From IMG/VR virus record IMGVR_UViG_3300032954_000028, positions 1 to 46,853 of that record: a DNA stretch of 46,853 bases. One strand, written 5' to 3'. Each line of letters begins with the position of its first letter. Within the stretch, counting starts at the first letter, position 1. Of the stretch, positions 44,923-46,853 are shown one piece after another. Position numbers and translations under genes: made by a program. Source of the DNA: a virus. Below the pieces are notes generated by a model. The model searched no databases. It saw nothing but the letters and a program-made list of their open reading frames with translations, and was not told where the DNA came from.

Positions 44923-45225
44923 TCAGATGCAGCCGTCCCACGCGCCGCTGAGAATGTCATCCCAGTCCCGGCCGCCCCATCGCCATACCTGCATCGGTTC
45001 GGGCCAGATGGCTGGGTCGTAGTACGTCTTGCTGGTCTTGAAGTAGGTACCGCGCTGATGCCCGATCGGAGATCGGTACATCCCCATGACCTCAGGCACG
45101 GCCCTGGACTCAAACGGCGAGTCGGCCGCATCCATCCACGCCATCCGGCAGGTAGGTATCCCGTCGGCCGCCAGGTAGCGCCGCCACCGCTCCATCTGGG
45201 TTTCTGTCACTACGTCCCTCATCAC
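44923..45225 (-). CDS. hypothetical leftward protein (100 aa)
   Basis: Coupled to the upstream leftward gene by a 4-nt overlap (45222-45225). The product has an N-terminal helix (TETQMERWRRYLAADGIP), then YRSPIGHQRGTYFKTSKTYY and a Trp-rich end (MQVWRWGGRDWDDILSG). No family recognised. Expressed probably from the divergent promoter region 45417-45463. Confidence 0.65.
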   Translation of the reverse strand: MMRDVVTETQMERWRRYLAADGIPTCRMAWMDAADSPFESRAVPEVMGMYRSPIGHQRGTYFKTSKTYYDPAIWPEPMQVWRWGGRDWDDILSGAWDGCI

Positions 45226-45416
45226 TGACTGTCCTTCTGGATCCGGTCGATGGTGGTACGCCCCAGTCCCGTGGACTGGTGGATCTCCTCCTTGGAGATG
45301 CCCGCCGCGAGGGCCTTCCTTACTAGCGGGTCACGGCGGTCCTCAAGGTTGTGCCGGTGCTTGCCCCAGAGCCGCAGGGCGGCGCGCAGGGCGTCGCGTT
45401 CGGTGATCGTGTCCAT
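45222..45416 (-). CDS. small HTH protein (64 aa)
   Basis: ATG 45416 opens MDTITERDALRAALRLWGKH. The C-terminal half KALAAGISKEEIHQSTGLGR, then TTIDRIQK is a sigma/resolvase-like HTH. It could be a small regulator. TATCGT lies 7 nt before the ATG. It is divergent from the LAGLIDADG gene, so the shared 47-nt gap may allow co-regulation. Confidence 0.7.
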   Translation of the reverse strand: MDTITERDALRAALRLWGKHRHNLEDRRDPLVRKALAAGISKEEIHQSTGLGRTTIDRIQKDSQ

Positions 45417-45463
45417 GCACTAGACGATACACCATGCGATGCGCCGTGCGCTATACTTGAGGC
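45417..45463. promoter_or_regulatory. divergent leaderless promoters
   Basis: In the 47-nt gap, TATACT lies 6 nt before ATG 45464 on the + strand, and TATCGT lies 7 nt before ATG 45416 on the minus strand. There is no Shine-Dalgarno site on either side. Confidence 0.5.
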
Positions 45464-46447
45464 ATGGAGAAATCCTGCTCTTACTGCGGCAAGCCCGTAG
45501 GTCCTCACGGTGCCAAGGGATACTGTCCGACGTGCTACATGCGCTACCGCCGGAACGGCGTTCCCGACAAGCGAGCGCCAAAGACTTGCTCCTACTGCGG
45601 CGAGCCTGTCGGACGTAAAGGTGCCAAGGGTTACTGCGGCAAGCACTACGCCCGCTTCGCGAGGCATGGCGATCCGTCGATCTCGCTGATTGACCGGGAG
45701 AATGCCGGCGCCCCGTGCACTGAATGCGGAGAGCCGGCCGTAGCCCGCGGCCTCTGTTCCAAGTGCTGGCAGCGCTGGAACAAGCACGGCGATCCGAGCA
45801 TCGTCCTGCCGGGCGGTCGTGAGGGCAGTCGGAAGTACACCCTGAATCACGCCTACTTCGAGGACATCACCACCCCGGAACAGGCGTACTGGCTGGGATT
45901 CCTCACGGCTGACGGCGGGGTCATCAAGAACGCCAAGACCTACGCTCTACGGCTGGAACTGGCTGAGGTCGACGCCGAGCAGGTCCAGATGTTCGCTGAC
46001 GCGATGGGCTCAAACAAGCCGCTCTGGAACAGGCGCGGATGCGTCGGCGTCTCGCTTGATTCCTGGCGGCTGGTCGAGTCGCTCGGGTACCTCGGCATCG
46101 GCCCGCGCAAGAGCGCGACGGTCGAGCCATGGAACGGCCCCGAGCACCTGATGCCGCACTACTGGCGGGGGCTATTCGACGGCGACGGTTGCATCTGCCG
46201 GTCCTGCGGTCGCTGGCAGATGAGCATCGTCGGCAGCGAAGCCTGTGTTCACGAGTTCGCGACATGGGCGCGAGGCATCACCGGCTCGCGCGCCAAGGCG
46301 ATCCGCATCAAGCATGCTGCGGCCTGCTGGCAGTGGGTTCTCGGGAGTTCGCGGATGGCAGTCCCGCTTGCCCGGGAGCTTTACGCGAACGCGCCTGTCG
46401 CACTGAAACGCAAGCAACTACTGGCCGGGGAGATCCTCGGCGGATAG
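45464..46447 (+). CDS. LAGLIDADG homing endonuclease with three N-terminal zinc fingers (327 aa)
   Basis: Residues 1 to about 115 hold three repeats of CSYCGKPVG....GYC..CYMRYRR type (starting near residues 5, 42 and 84), likely zinc knuckles for DNA recognition. Two LAGLIDADG motifs follow: WLGFLTADGGV (about 143-152) and WRGLFDGDGCI (about 234-244). The second active-site Asp of each is kept, so the enzyme should be active. It is not inside an identified intron and lies directly upstream of a connector gene, so it may be free-standing. TATACT is 6 nt before the ATG. Confidence 0.85.
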   Translation: MEKSCSYCGKPVGPHGAKGYCPTCYMRYRRNGVPDKRAPKTCSYCGEPVGRKGAKGYCGKHYARFARHGDPSISLIDRENAGAPCTECGEPAVARGLCSKCWQRWNKHGDPSIVLPGGREGSRKYTLNHAYFEDITTPEQAYWLGFLTADGGVIKNAKTYALRLELAEVDAEQVQMFADAMGSNKPLWNRRGCVGVSLDSWRLVESLGYLGIGPRKSATVEPWNGPEHLMPHYWRGLFDGDGCICRSCGRWQMSIVGSEACVHEFATWARGITGSRAKAIRIKHAAACWQWVLGSSRMAVPLARELYANAPVALKRKQLLAGEILGG

Positions 46448-46470
46448 AGATGGGGGGTGAGGCCCTCCCC

Positions 46471-46853
46471 ATGTCGACGCCGTTGCCCCTCGGTCTAGCC
46501 CCGTACATCAGTCCGACCACGCTTATTACGGCGCCGACATTAGCGGAGGGCCTCGAAAGTAAACCGGAATTGACTGGGGCACCATTCCGCCAGGCGATGA
46601 CGTCACCCCCGCCGAAAATATGGCCGAACTGTGGAATATGACGGCCAGGGCTACGTCGCGCTGTGATTCGTACACGAACCAGATCCTCCGCGCCACGGTA
46701 GACACCGAGCTGCTGCGCGGCCCCGACTACCGGATGACCGTAGGCCCTGCTTCGGGCGGCTCGTATCCGACGCCGTACTGGGGGAACTCCAGGGCGACGA
46801 ACGCGCGGCTGATCCTGTCCCGCTGGCCCGTCCTGTCGGTGACCGGGGTGCAG
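46471..46853 (+). pseudogene. head-tail connector gene, frame-disrupted and cut by window edge
   Basis: ATG 46471 (after GGTGAGG) opens MSTPLPLGLAPYISPTTLIT, then APT. The convincing continuation is in the -1 frame from 46566: GIDWGTIPPGDDVTPAENMA, ELWNMTARATSRCDSYTNQI, and RWPVLSVTGVQ at the edge, which resembles phage head-tail connector proteins. Between ACA (46537-46539) and GGA (46566) lie 26 nt, including an in-frame TAA for the second frame (46560-46562). One missing nt, a 26-nt insertion, or recoding would each explain this. As it stands a simple reading gives only a 56-residue protein. Confidence 0.6.

Noticed and set aside
1-46853. CRISPR arrays, tRNA genes, integrase, insertion sequences
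   Set aside because: No regularly spaced direct repeats, no cloverleaf-like sequence with CCA-type end, and no recombinase or transposase motif was seen by eye.

Overview
The window is a contiguous piece of a high-GC (about 70%) double-stranded DNA phage or prophage, most likely infecting a filamentous or other high-GC actinobacterium. The evidence is the GC-rich codon use with many GTG/TTG starts, start/stop overlaps of the GTGA/ATGA type, and a recognisable HK97-type head module: terminase large subunit, portal, prohead protease, major capsid protein and the beginning of a head-tail connector. No integrase, tRNA, CRISPR array or insertion sequence was seen. No tape-measure or tail-tube gene lies inside the window.

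Layout. 1-1880: leftward small genes around a 609-nt non-coding stretch that holds a promoter, hairpins and a 130-nt tract without a single T. 1881-5513: divergent control region with 16-nt operator-like repeats, then rightward small genes, a probable exported HNH nuclease, a Cys-rich protein and a MerR-like HTH protein whose promoter carries a palindrome inside a 19-nt spacer. 5560-7700: terminase. 7697-12439: small zinc-ribbon genes and a first sugar/methyl modification cassette (GT4, two methyltransferases, a GT2-like enzyme). 12550-22786: beta-rich virion-surface proteins, including an apiosidase-like glycoside hydrolase, a possible GH12-like protein, and an 1108-residue protein with about 22 Pro/Arg/Gly repeats. 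22801-27303: a 1500-residue portal-MuF-Nudix-ParB-like fusion. 28448-31309: prohead protease/scaffold. 31330-36684: the major capsid protein gene, which I read as seven exons separated by six group I introns, two of them carrying Vsr/EDxHD-like homing endonucleases. 36784-38289: small head or fibre proteins. 38286-42277: second sugar cassette (UDP-galactopyranose-mutase-like, epimerase, methyltransferase, two GT2-like enzymes). 42224-46853: small zinc-ribbon genes, a SAP-domain protein, a LAGLIDADG homing endonuclease and the frame-disrupted start of a head-tail connector gene.

How it works together. The main rightward operon builds the head and decorates it. Its genes mostly have Shine-Dalgarno sites or overlapping starts. 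Scattered among them are autonomous genes, often on the minus strand and often small Cys-rich proteins, and also the homing endonucleases. Many of these carry a -10-like hexamer exactly 6 (once 7) nt before the start codon, which suggests leaderless transcripts independent of the operon. The two sugar cassettes plus the two hydrolases point to both glycan modification and glycan attack.

The stand-out system is the six-intron capsid gene. Removing the introns at the sites proposed here gives one continuous 633-residue HK97-type capsid protein ending VTPYS. Every intron has a P7-like R/S pair, most have a clear P1 with the expected U-G, and all end in G after a GTAACA-like box (degenerate in intron 3). 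Three places (8847-8849, 11395-11399, 46540-46565) show reading-frame breaks in otherwise intact genes, which could be sequence errors or real decay.
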